A stretch of 64,000 nucleotides of DNA. Origin: Verrucomicrobiaceae bacterium (GTDB lineage: Bacteria > Verrucomicrobiota > Verrucomicrobiia > Verrucomicrobiales > Verrucomicrobiaceae). Numbering within the stretch: position 1 is the first letter of the stretch; each line of letters opens with the position of its first letter. Where the stretch lies: assembly GCA_027490195.1 (NCBI GenBank), contig JAIXYN010000014.1, positions 62,001 to 126,000 of the forward strand. Direction: 5' to 3'. The notes under the pieces were generated by a model, which did no database searches, was not told the DNA's origin, and saw only the letters and a list, made by a program, of their open reading frames with translations. This document shows, piece by piece, positions 16,804-25,867 of this stretch. The position numbers were made by a program, and so were the translations under genes.

Positions 16804-18201
16804 ATGACTCCTTTGCTCGCCAATGCCTCTGCTGAACTCGTTCGCGAGTGGAGCTTCACTGCGAGTGAAGTTTTCTGGCAGTCTGTCATCGTGCTGGTCA
16901 TCGTACTGCTCAACGCCTTCTTTGTGGCGGCCGAATTCGCCATCGTCAAGGTCAGGGACAGCCAGCTCACGGCCGCTATCGAAGAGGGCACGCGCGGTGC
17001 CAAGTTCGCGCAAACCGTGACTCGCAACCTAGACGCCTACCTCTCTGCCGGGCAGCTGGGCATCACACTCACCAGCATCGCGCTTGGGATTTTTGGCGAG
17101 CCGTTTGTCTCTGTCTTAGTGCAGCCGATGCTGTTTAAAATCGGCATCGTCAACGAGACGGTGATCCGCTGGACGTCCATCGGCATCGCCTATGCAATCG
17201 TCACCTTTTTGCATGTCGTACTTGGAGAGCAGACACCCAAAGTGGTCGCCATCCGCAAATCCATGCAAACTGCGCTCCTGATCGCGCGCCCGCTGCACCT
17301 TTTTTACATCGTGCTGAAGCCGGCGATCTGGATTCTCAGCGCCAGCACCAACGTTGTCCTCCGCTTCCTGGGCATCACAGCCGTTTCCGAGCACGAAATC
17401 GCCCACTCTGAAGAAGAGCTGCGCCACATCGTGGCTGAAAGCCAGAAATCCAAGGAAGTGACGGAGACTGAGAAGGACATCCTCCTCAATGCCCTAGCGC
17501 TCAATGATCGCTGTGTGCGTGATGTGATGACGCCACGCAATCAGGTGATCTCGCTGGATGCGGATGAAACCTTTGAGGACAGCCTCAAGATTGCCATCGA
17601 CTCCAAGCATACGAGGTATCCGCTCGTCGAAGGTCATCTTGACCACGCGATCGGCACCATTCACATCAAAGATCTGCTTGGACTCATCGGTCAGCCGCAG
17701 CCCGATCTGCGCAAGATCAAGCGCGAGCTGCAGATGGTGCCGGAGATGATGCCCATCGACAAGCTGCTGCGCTTCTTCCTCGACAAGCACGTTCACGTGG
17801 CTTTGGCCGTGGATGAATTCGGCGGTGCCGTCGGCATTGTGACGCTCGACAACGTGCTCGAAGAGATCGTGGGTGACATTCAGGACGAATTCGATCACGA
17901 GGTCAGCGAGTTCCGCCGCATCAACGACAACGAATTCACCGTCGAAGGTACCTACAACCTTTATGAACTGGCAGACCAGACTGGCATCGACCTCGACAGT
18001 GACGAAGTCACCACCATCGGCGGCTATGTTACGCATCTTCTCGGTCATCTGCCCAAGGTGGGCGAAAAAGTGACCATCGAAGACTATGAGGTGACCACCA
18101 CCAAGGCGGATCTCCGGCGTGTGCTGCAACTGCACTTCAAGCGACTTTCCACCCTGGCGGAAGAAGCGGCAGCAGCTGATGCTGCGCCGGAAGGCGTGTG
18201 A
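16804..18201 (+). CDS. hemolysin-family membrane protein (DUF21/CNNM, CBS pair, CorC/HlyC domain)
   Basis: This 465-residue protein has the three-part CNNM layout: a DUF21 membrane domain with about four spans (residues 25-215, starting with a span that includes VLLNAFFVAAEFAIVKVRDS), two CBS domains (about 230-345, with RCVRDVMTPRNQVISLD and AVDEFGGAVGIVTLDNVLEE) and a C-terminal CorC_HlyC transporter-associated domain (about 360-450). Family members are linked to magnesium or other divalent-cation transport; the old hemolysin name is historical. All domains are intact. It follows the zinc-ribbon gene on the same strand and is convergent with the aldolase gene. Confidence 0.9.
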   Translation: MTPLLANASAELVREWSFTASEVFWQSVIVLVIVLLNAFFVAAEFAIVKVRDSQLTAAIEEGTRGAKFAQTVTRNLDAYLSAGQLGITLTSIALGIFGEPFVSVLVQPMLFKIGIVNETVIRWTSIGIAYAIVTFLHVVLGEQTPKVVAIRKSMQTALLIARPLHLFYIVLKPAIWILSASTNVVLRFLGITAVSEHEIAHSEEELRHIVAESQKSKEVTETEKDILLNALALNDRCVRDVMTPRNQVISLDADETFEDSLKIAIDSKHTRYPLVEGHLDHAIGTIHIKDLLGLIGQPQPDLRKIKRELQMVPEMMPIDKLLRFFLDKHVHVALAVDEFGGAVGIVTLDNVLEEIVGDIQDEFDHEVSEFRRINDNEFTVEGTYNLYELADQTGIDLDSDEVTTIGGYVTHLLGHLPKVGEKVTIEDYEVTTTKADLRRVLQLHFKRLSTLAEEAAAADAAPEGV

Positions 18202-18207
18202 GGTGGT

Positions 18208-19242
18208 TCACGCCAGTGCTGCCGCATCTGTGACAAACGCATCCACGTCCGCCTCCGTGGTGCGCCATGAGCACATCAGGCGTGAGCCGCCACCGATGAA
18301 GCTGTAGAACACCCAGCCACGCTCCTTGAGACCTTCCTTCATCCGGTCCGGCAGCTTGGCAAACACCGCATTGGCATCCACGGGGTAGAGAATCTGCACG
18401 CCTGGCAGATGGCCGAGTGCATCCGAGAGGCGTTTGGCTAGGTTGTTGCCGTTTTGGGCATGTCTGCGCCAGGTTTCATCACTCAAAATGCGCAGCCATT
18501 GCGCCGAGATGAAACGCATCTTGGAGCAAAGCTGCCCCGCTTGCTTGCAGCGGTACGCAAATTCTTGGGACAGCTCCTTATTGAAGAACACGACAGCTTC
18601 CGTCACCGCCATGCCGAGTTTGGTGCCGCCGCAGCACAGCACATCCACCCCGGCACGCCAGGTGATGTCGGCGGGTGCGCAGTTTAGCCCGGTCAGTGCA
18701 TTGAAGAACCGAGCACCATCCATGTGAATCGACAGACCGTGCTGTTTCGCCACAGCGCCGAGGCCCTTGACCTCGCCCGGGCGGTACACCGTGCCCAGCT
18801 CGGTGCTCTGGCTGATGCTCAGCGCGCGGGGCTTGGGAAAATGCACGTCGCTGCGGCTTGTCGCAAGACGAACGACATCAGAGGGATCAAGTTTCCCCAG
18901 TGGACTGCGGGCGAGCAAGATCTTCGATCCGTGGCTGAAAAACTCTGGAGCACCGCATTCATCCGTCTCCACATGTGCCTCCTGTGCGGTGATGATGCTG
19001 TGGTAGCTCTGGCACAGTGTGGCGAGCGAGAGCGAATTTGCCGCCGTGCCGTTGAAGACAAAGTAAACATCGCAGTCCGTCTCGAAAAACCGGCGGAACA
19101 TTTCGCAGGCCTCCGCCGTGGTTGAGTCGGCTCCATAACTGGGTTGATAGCCCGCGTTGGCCTCTTGCAGCCCCTGCCAGGCTTCAGGACAAATGCCGGA
19201 CGTGTTGTCCGAGGCGAAGTGGTATTTAAGTTCAGCGGTCAT
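18208..19242 (-). CDS. ltaE: low-specificity L-threonine aldolase (PLP)
   Basis: This 344-residue fold-type I PLP enzyme splits L-threonine into glycine and acetaldehyde. The PLP lysine is K208 (CCGGTKLGMA) and the ring-stacking region includes D175 (IHMDGARFFNA). N-terminal features such as FASDNTSGICPEAW and GYGADSTT-like motifs are typical. The start at 19242 is chosen because its ATG overlaps the TGA of the upstream gene by 4 bp. A longer frame starts at 19269 but would overlap that gene by 31 bp. It is the last gene of a coupled four-gene set (18208-21377). Confidence 0.92.
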   Translation of the reverse strand: MTAELKYHFASDNTSGICPEAWQGLQEANAGYQPSYGADSTTAEACEMFRRFFETDCDVYFVFNGTAANSLSLATLCQSYHSIITAQEAHVETDECGAPEFFSHGSKILLARSPLGKLDPSDVVRLATSRSDVHFPKPRALSISQSTELGTVYRPGEVKGLGAVAKQHGLSIHMDGARFFNALTGLNCAPADITWRAGVDVLCCGGTKLGMAVTEAVVFFNKELSQEFAYRCKQAGQLCSKMRFISAQWLRILSDETWRRHAQNGNNLAKRLSDALGHLPGVQILYPVDANAVFAKLPDRMKEGLKERGWVFYSFIGGGSRLMCSWRTTEADVDAFVTDAAALA

Positions 19243-19649
19243 GCTTTTGCTTTCGGCTTCCCATGCCATGCCAGCACGATCCCTGCGAGCAGCAGGAGCA
19301 AATCACGCAGGATAAGGTCACGGTAATTGGAGGTGGCATCAGCGTGGCCGAAGCAGCCGCAGCGGATGTCGATGCCGCGCCACCACGAGAGACCGATGGC
19401 AACCAGAAAAATCAGCAGCGATCCGTTCAAAATGAGCAGCCCGCCGGAACGCAGCAGCCCGCTCATCACCGCCAGACCGGCGAAGATTTCCAGCCACGGC
19501 AGCCCCATGGCCAGCCAAGCGGCCCAGGGATCCCCCAGCAGATCGAAGCTGCGGATGTCATCGAGGAACGACATCGGGTCCGCCACTTTCAGAATCCCTG
19601 CGTAGACAAAGACTCCGCCGAAAAAGAAGTGAAGGAGAAGTCGCAGCAT
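19239..19649 (-). CDS. MauE/DoxX-like membrane protein
   Basis: This 136-residue protein has about four membrane spans. It shows the MauE/DoxX motifs FGGVFVYAGILKVADP near the start, LPWLEIFAGLAV in the middle, and CGCFG after the third span. MauE-type proteins are membrane partners in thiol or quinone redox systems and are fused to or associated with thioredoxin-like proteins in many bacteria. The double cysteine in CGCFG fits such a role. The start at 19649 is preferred because the longer upstream frame overlaps the SGNH gene and lacks family similarity. It overlaps the downstream aldolase gene by 4 bp. Confidence 0.83.
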   Translation of the reverse strand: MLRLLLHFFFGGVFVYAGILKVADPMSFLDDIRSFDLLGDPWAAWLAMGLPWLEIFAGLAVMSGLLRSGGLLILNGSLLIFLVAIGLSWWRGIDIRCGCFGHADATSNYRDLILRDLLLLLAGIVLAWHGKPKAKA

Positions 19650-19662
19650 GGGGTGGCCAAAC

Positions 19663-20691
19663 TTACGGCACCAGTTCCGCCATCGGCAACAAAATGATGA
19701 CGAGCTTCTTGTCTTCGTAGATATCTCCTGGCCGGGGCATGCCCCGAACATCCAGTGGGCGGCCCAGTAAAGTGGCAAGCTGCGTGGCAAAACCTGCCTC
19801 AGGCGCCTGACCGCCCCCGCCAAAGCTGAGCTGCGCATCATCGTAAACACGCATCAACTCACCGCCGTGCAGCACGATGGGGGATTTGTCACTCGGCGGG
19901 ATGCCTTGGATGGAAACCAAGTTCGCCTCCTCCTCTCCCAGCAGCTTGGCAGTATGCAGCGGATCGAGCTTTCGTGCCAGATCTCCGGGGTCGGTGCGGT
20001 CGAGAATTTTGGCATTGATCACGGGCGTCTCCGGGCTGCTCAGACGCGGCAGCTTTTCATGCACATGCTTGTACACCGCCAGGGCCACTGCCTTCATGGC
20101 CTCAGGAGTCCAGTGACTGTCATGGGAAAAGAACACCGGCTGCCTGTCGCGGAATTCCCAAAGGGCGTCGGTCATGTCCAGCAGATTGACGCCCGCTGCT
20201 TTCAATTCAGCCAGTCTGTCCGCCTCACCTTTCAACCGCACCACATCCAGATAACGACCTGGCCGGATTTGTTCCGGGTACATCGTGATACGGTCTGGAA
20301 TCGTGATCACCAGCAGCTGCGAGTCCTGCGCCTTGAGCTGTGCCGCTAGTTTGATCAAACCGGGCTGCACTTCATTGGCTGGGCGTCTGGCATGTGCCAG
20401 ACGGTCGAGTTCACTCTGGTCAAAGAGCCAGCCTTCACGCCCGAGATAGACGCTTTTGTTGCCTTCGTTCAGGCCATGTATCAGCAGCCATTGCAATCCG
20501 CTGCGCACCGTTGCCGCCGCGAGATTGGTCTTGGAAGATGTGAACCAAGACGCAGCTTCAAACAGCAGGGGAATTGCAAGTAGCAGCACAAACACACGGA
20601 TGATGTTCTGCGCCGCCTTGGGGCTCAGTTCCGGCTCGGGAGGAACCACGGTACGCTTCGCTGGGTCGATTCGAGGAAGCGTCGGTTTCAT
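19663..20691 (-). CDS. AlgJ/AlgX-like SGNH-fold protein lacking the nucleophilic serine
   Basis: This 342-residue protein has one N-terminal membrane anchor (about residues 35-55) and an SGNH/ALGX-type domain. The Asp-His dyad is present (FFSHDSHWTPEAM). The segment that normally carries the serine (VLxGDSF...IY) reads IVLHGGELMRVYDD, so the GDSF block is GGEL with no serine. Further family features follow, such as AGFATQLATLLGRPLDV. Functional homologues acetylate exopolysaccharides together with an AlgI-type MBOAT protein. The start ATG at 20691 overlaps the upstream MBOAT-like gene by 4 bp. With no serine it may be a non-catalytic or altered member. Confidence 0.82.
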   Translation of the reverse strand: MKPTLPRIDPAKRTVVPPEPELSPKAAQNIIRVFVLLLAIPLLFEAASWFTSSKTNLAAATVRSGLQWLLIHGLNEGNKSVYLGREGWLFDQSELDRLAHARRPANEVQPGLIKLAAQLKAQDSQLLVITIPDRITMYPEQIRPGRYLDVVRLKGEADRLAELKAAGVNLLDMTDALWEFRDRQPVFFSHDSHWTPEAMKAVALAVYKHVHEKLPRLSSPETPVINAKILDRTDPGDLARKLDPLHTAKLLGEEEANLVSIQGIPPSDKSPIVLHGGELMRVYDDAQLSFGGGGQAPEAGFATQLATLLGRPLDVRGMPRPGDIYEDKKLVIILLPMAELVP

Positions 20692-21377
20692 GGCATCGGT
20701 GCGGCGTGCGTCCACAGCATCGCTATGGCAAAGGTGAAAATGAGAAAGCCGATCGTCGCTTTCCAAGGTGCTGGCTCGCGCAGAAAATCGCGCGAATGCG
20801 GCAGGCCGATGAGACAGACTAGCGCGGCAAAGATCGTGAGGACATTGAAATCGGTCCGCACCCGCGCCTGCTGTAGCAACGTGGCGACCGTCCGGGGCGG
20901 GGGCGCAAACAACGCTTTCAGATGCAGCCAGGTGTCGACAAAAGAAGCTGTTTGCAGCAACGCTCCGAGGACGGTGACGGCCAGCAGGAGGGCGATCAGC
21001 CGCAGCCATTTACCCTGGGTGAAGCGCCGTAGCGTCAGCACTTCCTGCACCTTTTCAGACACCTTGAATCCGAACATGCCACCCAAGCCTGCGATCACAT
21101 CGCCTGCGGCGGTGCAAGCGAAATGCAGGCTGAGAAGCAGCCCCAGAAATCCCATCCACGCCACACTGGTACCTAGGCTTTCAGGTCCGCTGCGGAAAGT
21201 CATCGTCGCGAGATGCCACAATGGATCGACCAGCAGCACCCATTTGCCGATTCCCAGGCAGAAGCGCGTGATTCCATTCGCCACGTCGGTCGTGGCCGGT
21301 CGTGGTTTTATGTACAGGCGTACCGTCAAGGCGACGGGCAGCAGCACAAACAGCAGATGGTGGAGACTGATGAGCAC
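20688..21377 (-). CDS. miniature AlgI/MBOAT-like membrane protein
   Basis: This 229-residue protein begins like AlgI (SLHHLLFVLLPVALTVRLY). It then jumps to the AlgI middle part (GITRFCLGIGKWVLLVDPL, residues about 35-53) and on to ACTAAGDVIAGLGGMFGF near 88-105, equivalent to the AlgI GYSDMAIGLGRMFGF segment. After that, the expected FWRRWHISLS region with the catalytic histidine is missing, and the sequence resumes in AlgI-like C-terminal spans. Typical AlgI proteins have about 450-500 residues. The frame is open and overlaps the SGNH gene by 4 bp, so this looks like a reduced gene rather than random decay. Acyl transfer by itself is unlikely. Confidence 0.7.
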   Translation of the reverse strand: MLISLHHLLFVLLPVALTVRLYIKPRPATTDVANGITRFCLGIGKWVLLVDPLWHLATMTFRSGPESLGTSVAWMGFLGLLLSLHFACTAAGDVIAGLGGMFGFKVSEKVQEVLTLRRFTQGKWLRLIALLLAVTVLGALLQTASFVDTWLHLKALFAPPPRTVATLLQQARVRTDFNVLTIFAALVCLIGLPHSRDFLREPAPWKATIGFLIFTFAIAMLWTHAAPMP

Positions 21378-21561
21378 AGGTATGGAGATGGCTGAGGGCT
21401 AGACGCCCGTCAATCATGGAATCTTGGGTGCATTGATGACAGTTTGAGCCGCGAGGCATCGTTTGTCGGTGCCATGCGCTAGTTTCTCGCTTTTTCGGGC
21501 TCCCCACGGAAAGAAGAAAAATGCGCCAGTGAAGTGATTCTCGCAGCGTTTTACTCCAGAT

Positions 21562-23016
21562 ATGGACGACATCGACCCCCAGCTCCCTGAGCACCTTATC
21601 CGACGCGATTTCCTAAAGAAACTCGCAGCAGCAGGGGCTGCAGCGTGGATGACTGGCGAGCCGCGGGCGATCTGGGCGAAAACGGGTGAGAAAGTGACGC
21701 ACCCACTGGCGAAAGCGGATGCCTGCATCCTGCTCTGGATGGCAGGCGGCATGGCGGCACCGGACACGTTTGATCCGAAGGGCTATCTGCCTTTTGAAAA
21801 GGGTCTTGAGGTCAAACGAATGCTCAGCACCTTTCCGGCGATCAACACCAATGTGGATGGTATTAAAATCTGCCAGGGGTTGGAGAACATCGCGCAGGTG
21901 ATGGACCGTGCGACGCTGATCCGCAGCGCGGTGCAGCCTGACCTCGGCAGCATTTTGCACTCACGGCACCAGTATCACTGGCATACCGGTTACGTGCCGC
22001 CGCAGACGGTTGCATGCCCGCACATCGGATCATGGATGGCAAAGGTGCTGGGCCCTCGCAATGCGGTTATGCCCGCGTTCATCAACATCGGCCAGCGGCT
22101 CGAAGGCGTGGGCGAAAGTGAAGAATTGAAGGCCTTCACCACCGCAGGATTTTTCGGCAGCGAGTTTGGCCCCATGAATCTTCCGTTTCCTGAAGAAGCA
22201 GCGCAGTCCGTGAAGCCGCCGAAGGGCATGGACGCGAATCGTTTCGCCAATCGCGACCGCCTATTCCGCAAGCTCGTCGATCAAAGCCCGCAGCGTGAAT
22301 TCATGAGCGACTACCAGCAGGAATCCATGCTCCGCAGCATGGACAATGCCTACCGCCTTCTCAGCGCCAAGGAGCGCGATGCCTTCGACATCACGCTGGA
22401 GCCGAAGGAGAGCTACGCCAAGTATGACACCGGCCGCTTTGGCCGTGGCTGCCTGCTTGCGCGTCGCTTGGTCGAGGCAGGCACACGCTTCGTCGAGGTG
22501 ACCACCGAGTACGTGCCCTTCTTCCAATGGGACACGCATAAAGACGGTCACACCACCGTGGATGCCATGCACAAAGAGATCGACCTGCCGATCTCGCAGC
22601 TCGTGCGAGATCTGGAGGCGAAGGGTCTGCTGGATCGCACGCTCATCGTCATCGCCAGCGAATTCAGCCGCGATGCGCTCATGGAGGGTAAGCCCGGCTC
22701 CACGGCGAACGACCAGACGACCTTCAAAGTCGATACGCTCAGCGAGATGAAGCACTACGGACTGCACCGCCATTTTACCGGCGGCACCAGCGTGGTGATG
22801 TTTGGCGGCGGCGTGAAGAAGGGGCATTTGTATGGCGAAACCGCCGATGAGCGCCCTCTCATTGCCACCAAGAATCCCGTAAGCGTCATGGATCTGCACG
22901 CTACGATCATGACCGCGATGGGCATCAGTCCGAAGACAGAGTTCGAAATCGAAGGTCGCCCCTTCTACGTCACGGAGGACGGTAAAGGCAAGGCTGTGAC
23001 GGAAATCTTCGCTTAA
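21562..23016 (+). CDS. Tat-exported DUF1501 protein (sulfatase/phosphatase-like fold)
   Basis: This 484-residue protein has a twin-arginine signal, RRDFLKKLAAAGAAAWM (about residues 14-30), followed by a full DUF1501 domain. Motifs include DACILLWMAGGMAAPDTFDP, YHWHTGYVPP, GRGCLLARRLVEAGTRFVEV and ASEFSRDALMEG. DUF1501 proteins resemble alkaline-phosphatase/sulfatase-type enzymes and are abundant in Planctomycetes and Verrucomicrobiota, often next to DUF1549/DUF1553 cytochrome genes; their substrates are unknown. Here the cytochrome partner lies at 28.3 kb with a second DUF1501 gene. It is divergent from the MBOAT-like gene across a 184-bp gap. Confidence 0.9.
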   Translation: MDDIDPQLPEHLIRRDFLKKLAAAGAAAWMTGEPRAIWAKTGEKVTHPLAKADACILLWMAGGMAAPDTFDPKGYLPFEKGLEVKRMLSTFPAINTNVDGIKICQGLENIAQVMDRATLIRSAVQPDLGSILHSRHQYHWHTGYVPPQTVACPHIGSWMAKVLGPRNAVMPAFINIGQRLEGVGESEELKAFTTAGFFGSEFGPMNLPFPEEAAQSVKPPKGMDANRFANRDRLFRKLVDQSPQREFMSDYQQESMLRSMDNAYRLLSAKERDAFDITLEPKESYAKYDTGRFGRGCLLARRLVEAGTRFVEVTTEYVPFFQWDTHKDGHTTVDAMHKEIDLPISQLVRDLEAKGLLDRTLIVIASEFSRDALMEGKPGSTANDQTTFKVDTLSEMKHYGLHRHFTGGTSVVMFGGGVKKGHLYGETADERPLIATKNPVSVMDLHATIMTAMGISPKTEFEIEGRPFYVTEDGKGKAVTEIFA

Positions 23017-23058
23017 AACGATTGGAGGCGAGGCTTTCTCCCGTTTAGGCTTTCTCAC

Positions 23059-24018
23059 ATGAACGCCCATCGCCTTTTATGCATCGGGGTCACGACTTTG
23101 GTCTTGGCCATTTCCTCATCCATTCGTGCTGCTGACGGCGATGCCGAGTGGAAGAAGGTCAACGAGGTCGTAGAAGGCATCAAAAATCCAACTGAGAAGC
23201 CCAAATCGCGTGAAGAAGCCATCGCGATGCTGAAAAAAGGACTGACGGAGTTCGATGCTGCCTATGCGACAGCTTTGAAAGCCGATCCGAAAAACGCATC
23301 CCGCTGGGAGGCCGCCTTGTTTGAAACCATGGTCGGACGCGCACGTGAGATTGCAGGAGTTCCGGCACCGGCAAAGCAGGCCATCACGCTTGATGATATT
23401 CTCAAGGCCGAAGATGCGAAAGCTGAAACCAAATCACAGGCGAGTTTGATCATGGTTATGGAGGCTGCTGAGGCCGCCGAAAGTCTAGGCGGTGACGCCG
23501 CTGCATGGCTGGCGAAAGCGGAGAAGCATCTGAAGGATTTTCCTGCTGAAAAAATGAACAAGGTGGTGGAAGGCAAAATGGCGAGCATCAAGGCCGCTGC
23601 CGATCTCAAGACCAAGCCACTCGAAATGAAGTTCACCGCTGTGGACGGTCGTGAGGTGGATTTGTCGAAACTCCAGGGCAAGGTCGTGCTCATCGACTTC
23701 TGGGCCACATGGTGCGGACCATGTGTGGCCGAACTGCCAAATGTGCTCAAGGCCTACAAAGAGCTGCATCCGAAGGGATTTGAAATTGTCGGCATCTCGC
23801 TCGACGGCGACAAGGCCGAACTCGAAGCATTCGTGAAGGAAAAAGGCATGGAATGGCCGCAGTATTTCGATGGCAAAGGCTGGAAGAATGAGATCGCTGG
23901 TAAATACGGCATCCAGTCGATCCCTGCCATGTGGCTGCTCAATAAAAAGGGCATGGTCGTGAGCACCGATGCACGCGGTGGTTTGGAGGAGCAGGTGGCC
24001 AAACTTCTTGCGGAGTAA
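23059..24018 (+). CDS. secreted TlpA-like thioredoxin-fold protein with unusual N-terminal domain
   Basis: This 319-residue protein has a signal peptide (about residues 1-24). An alpha-helical, Lys/Glu/Ala-rich domain follows (about 25-185), then a C-terminal TlpA/AhpC-type thioredoxin domain (about 187-319). The redox motif is WCGPC with C219 and C222. TlpA-type proteins reduce disulfides outside the cytoplasm, for example in cytochrome c maturation. That would fit the c-type cytochrome domain protein encoded at 28.3 kb, though this link is inferred. It lies 42 bp after the DUF1501 gene and 4 bp before the CocE-type hydrolase gene. Confidence 0.88.
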   Translation: MNAHRLLCIGVTTLVLAISSSIRAADGDAEWKKVNEVVEGIKNPTEKPKSREEAIAMLKKGLTEFDAAYATALKADPKNASRWEAALFETMVGRAREIAGVPAPAKQAITLDDILKAEDAKAETKSQASLIMVMEAAEAAESLGGDAAAWLAKAEKHLKDFPAEKMNKVVEGKMASIKAAADLKTKPLEMKFTAVDGREVDLSKLQGKVVLIDFWATWCGPCVAELPNVLKAYKELHPKGFEIVGISLDGDKAELEAFVKEKGMEWPQYFDGKGWKNEIAGKYGIQSIPAMWLLNKKGMVVSTDARGGLEEQVAKLLAE

Positions 24019-24022
24019 GCTC

Positions 24023-25867
24023 ATGATCCATCGTTCAGCCTTCATGGCGGCCTTGCTGGCTGCTTCTTTTCTGCCTGCCCAAGAAGCGGGCATAGCGGTC
24101 GAAAAGAACGTCATGGTGGCGATGCGCGATGGCGTGAAGCTCGCCACGGACATTTATCTGCCTTCTGGCAATACTGCGAAGCTGCCCGTCATTCTCACAC
24201 GCCTGCCTTACAATAAGGATGGCGCGAAGAGCTACGGCGAGTACTTTGCGGCACACGGTTATGCTTTTGTGGCGCAAGACACCCGCGGGCGCTATGCCAG
24301 CGAAGGCGTCTGGCATTGGATGACCGATGATGGTGTTGATGGAACCGATTGTGCCGCATGGATTGCCGCGCAGCCCTGGTCAAACGGCAAGATCGGTATG
24401 GTGGGCACCTCGTATGTCGGGGGCACGCAGCACGCGATGGCCTTGGAAAAAGTGCCGCAGCTCACTACCGTCATCCCGGTGGATGCCGTATCCAACATGG
24501 GACGGCAGAGCATGCGCAATGCGGGGGCGTTTGAGATGCGCTTCTGGAACTGGATCATGCTCAATGCAGGCAAAGGCAGCAATGCGGCGCTTGCTCCTGC
24601 CACGCAGAACGAACTCAAGGAGATGACGGACCATCGCTGGGATTACCTCTCCCTGCTTCCATTGCGTCCCGGCTCTACTCCTCTGAAGCTCGCACCTGAA
24701 TACGAAGACTGGCTCATCCAGGCCATGCGCCATGGCAAGGACGATGCCTTCTGGCGGCAAAACAATATTTTGGCAGATCCCTCCCGCTACAAGGACATGC
24801 CGGTCTATCTCGTCGGCGGCTGGTATGACTCGTGGGCGGGCAATACTTCCGCGAATTTCCAGGCGTTGTCGAAGACGCTCAAAAGTGATGTCTATCTCAT
24901 CATGGGGCCCTGGATTCATGGAGCGCAGAACAAATCAGCGCATGGACAGGTCGAGTTCGGTGGTGATGCGGCCATTGCGGACCAGCTTGCTTGGCGCAAG
25001 GAGTGGTTTGATCACTGGATGAAGGGCATCGAGAACAGCGTCGGCAAGGCCGCGCCCTTCGCCAAAAAAGTGCGCATCTTCGTCATGGGCACCGGTGACG
25101 GCAGCAAGACCAAAGAGGGCCTGCTCAACCACGGCGGACAGTGGCGTGATGAAAACGAGTGGCCGCTAGCCCGGATGAAACCGACGCCGTTCTATCTGCA
25201 TGCCGAAGGCCTGCTGAGTGACGCGAAGCCCAAGGATGAGCGCGCATCCGTGACCTATGAATTTGACCCCAAAAATCCGGTACCCACGCTTGGTGGCAAC
25301 ATTTCCTCGGGAGACGGCATCATGCAGCAGGGGGCCTGGGATCAACGTGGCAGCGATAAATTTTGGAACTGGACCAAGCCCATTCCGCTTTCCGCACGCA
25401 GTGATGTGCTCGTCTTCCAAACGGCGCCGCTGGCCGAAGACAACGAAATCACCGGCGAGATCGAAGTGAAGCTCTGGGCATCGTCTTCGGCTGTGGACAC
25501 GGACTTCACCGCCAAGCTGATCGATGTTTATCCATCCAGCGCTGACTGGCCGCATGGCTTCGATCTCAATCTTGCCGACGGCATCGTCCGCGCACGTTTC
25601 CGCGATTCATTGCAGGAAGAAAAGCTCATGCAGCCTGGCAAAGTTTATCCTTTCACGATCAAACTTTATCCCACGAGCAACGTCTTCAAAAAAGGCCACC
25701 GAATCCGTGTGGACATCAGCAGCAGCAACTTCCCACGATTCGATGTCAACCCCAACACCGGCGAGCCCCTCCAGCAGCACCGCCGCACGGCCACTGCCAC
25801 GAATACCGTCTATTACGATCGCGAGCATCCCTCGCACATTGTGCTGCCGTTGGTGCCGCGACCTTAG
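24023..25867 (+). CDS. secreted CocE/NonD family hydrolase (X-Pro dipeptidyl-peptidase-like)
   Basis: This 614-residue protein has a signal peptide (about residues 1-19), an alpha/beta-hydrolase domain (about 30-340) and a C-terminal jelly-roll domain (about 370-610). The nucleophile is S130 in MVGTSYVGG. Aspartate and histidine candidates lie near VGGWYDSWAG and MGPWIHGAQ. Family members cleave amide or ester bonds, including cocaine esterase, glutaryl-acylase and X-Pro peptidases. The ATG at 24023 is chosen because it gives a clean signal peptide 4 bp after the thioredoxin stop. Its TAG interlocks with the stop of the convergent dehydratase (25864-25867). Confidence 0.9.
   Translation: MIHRSAFMAALLAASFLPAQEAGIAVEKNVMVAMRDGVKLATDIYLPSGNTAKLPVILTRLPYNKDGAKSYGEYFAAHGYAFVAQDTRGRYASEGVWHWMTDDGVDGTDCAAWIAAQPWSNGKIGMVGTSYVGGTQHAMALEKVPQLTTVIPVDAVSNMGRQSMRNAGAFEMRFWNWIMLNAGKGSNAALAPATQNELKEMTDHRWDYLSLLPLRPGSTPLKLAPEYEDWLIQAMRHGKDDAFWRQNNILADPSRYKDMPVYLVGGWYDSWAGNTSANFQALSKTLKSDVYLIMGPWIHGAQNKSAHGQVEFGGDAAIADQLAWRKEWFDHWMKGIENSVGKAAPFAKKVRIFVMGTGDGSKTKEGLLNHGGQWRDENEWPLARMKPTPFYLHAEGLLSDAKPKDERASVTYEFDPKNPVPTLGGNISSGDGIMQQGAWDQRGSDKFWNWTKPIPLSARSDVLVFQTAPLAEDNEITGEIEVKLWASSSAVDTDFTAKLIDVYPSSADWPHGFDLNLADGIVRARFRDSLQEEKLMQPGKVYPFTIKLYPTSNVFKKGHRIRVDISSSNFPRFDVNPNTGEPLQQHRRTATATNTVYYDREHPSHIVLPLVPRP

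Noticed and set aside
20692-21009. 106-codon N-terminal extension of the SGNH gene frame
   Set aside because: It runs over the MBOAT-like coding region and is Arg/His/Ala-rich without similarity; the ATG at 20691 with 4-bp overlap is a better start.
22261-23070. 269-residue minus-strand open frame
   Set aside because: Antisense to the DUF1501 gene at 21562, whose domain is complete.
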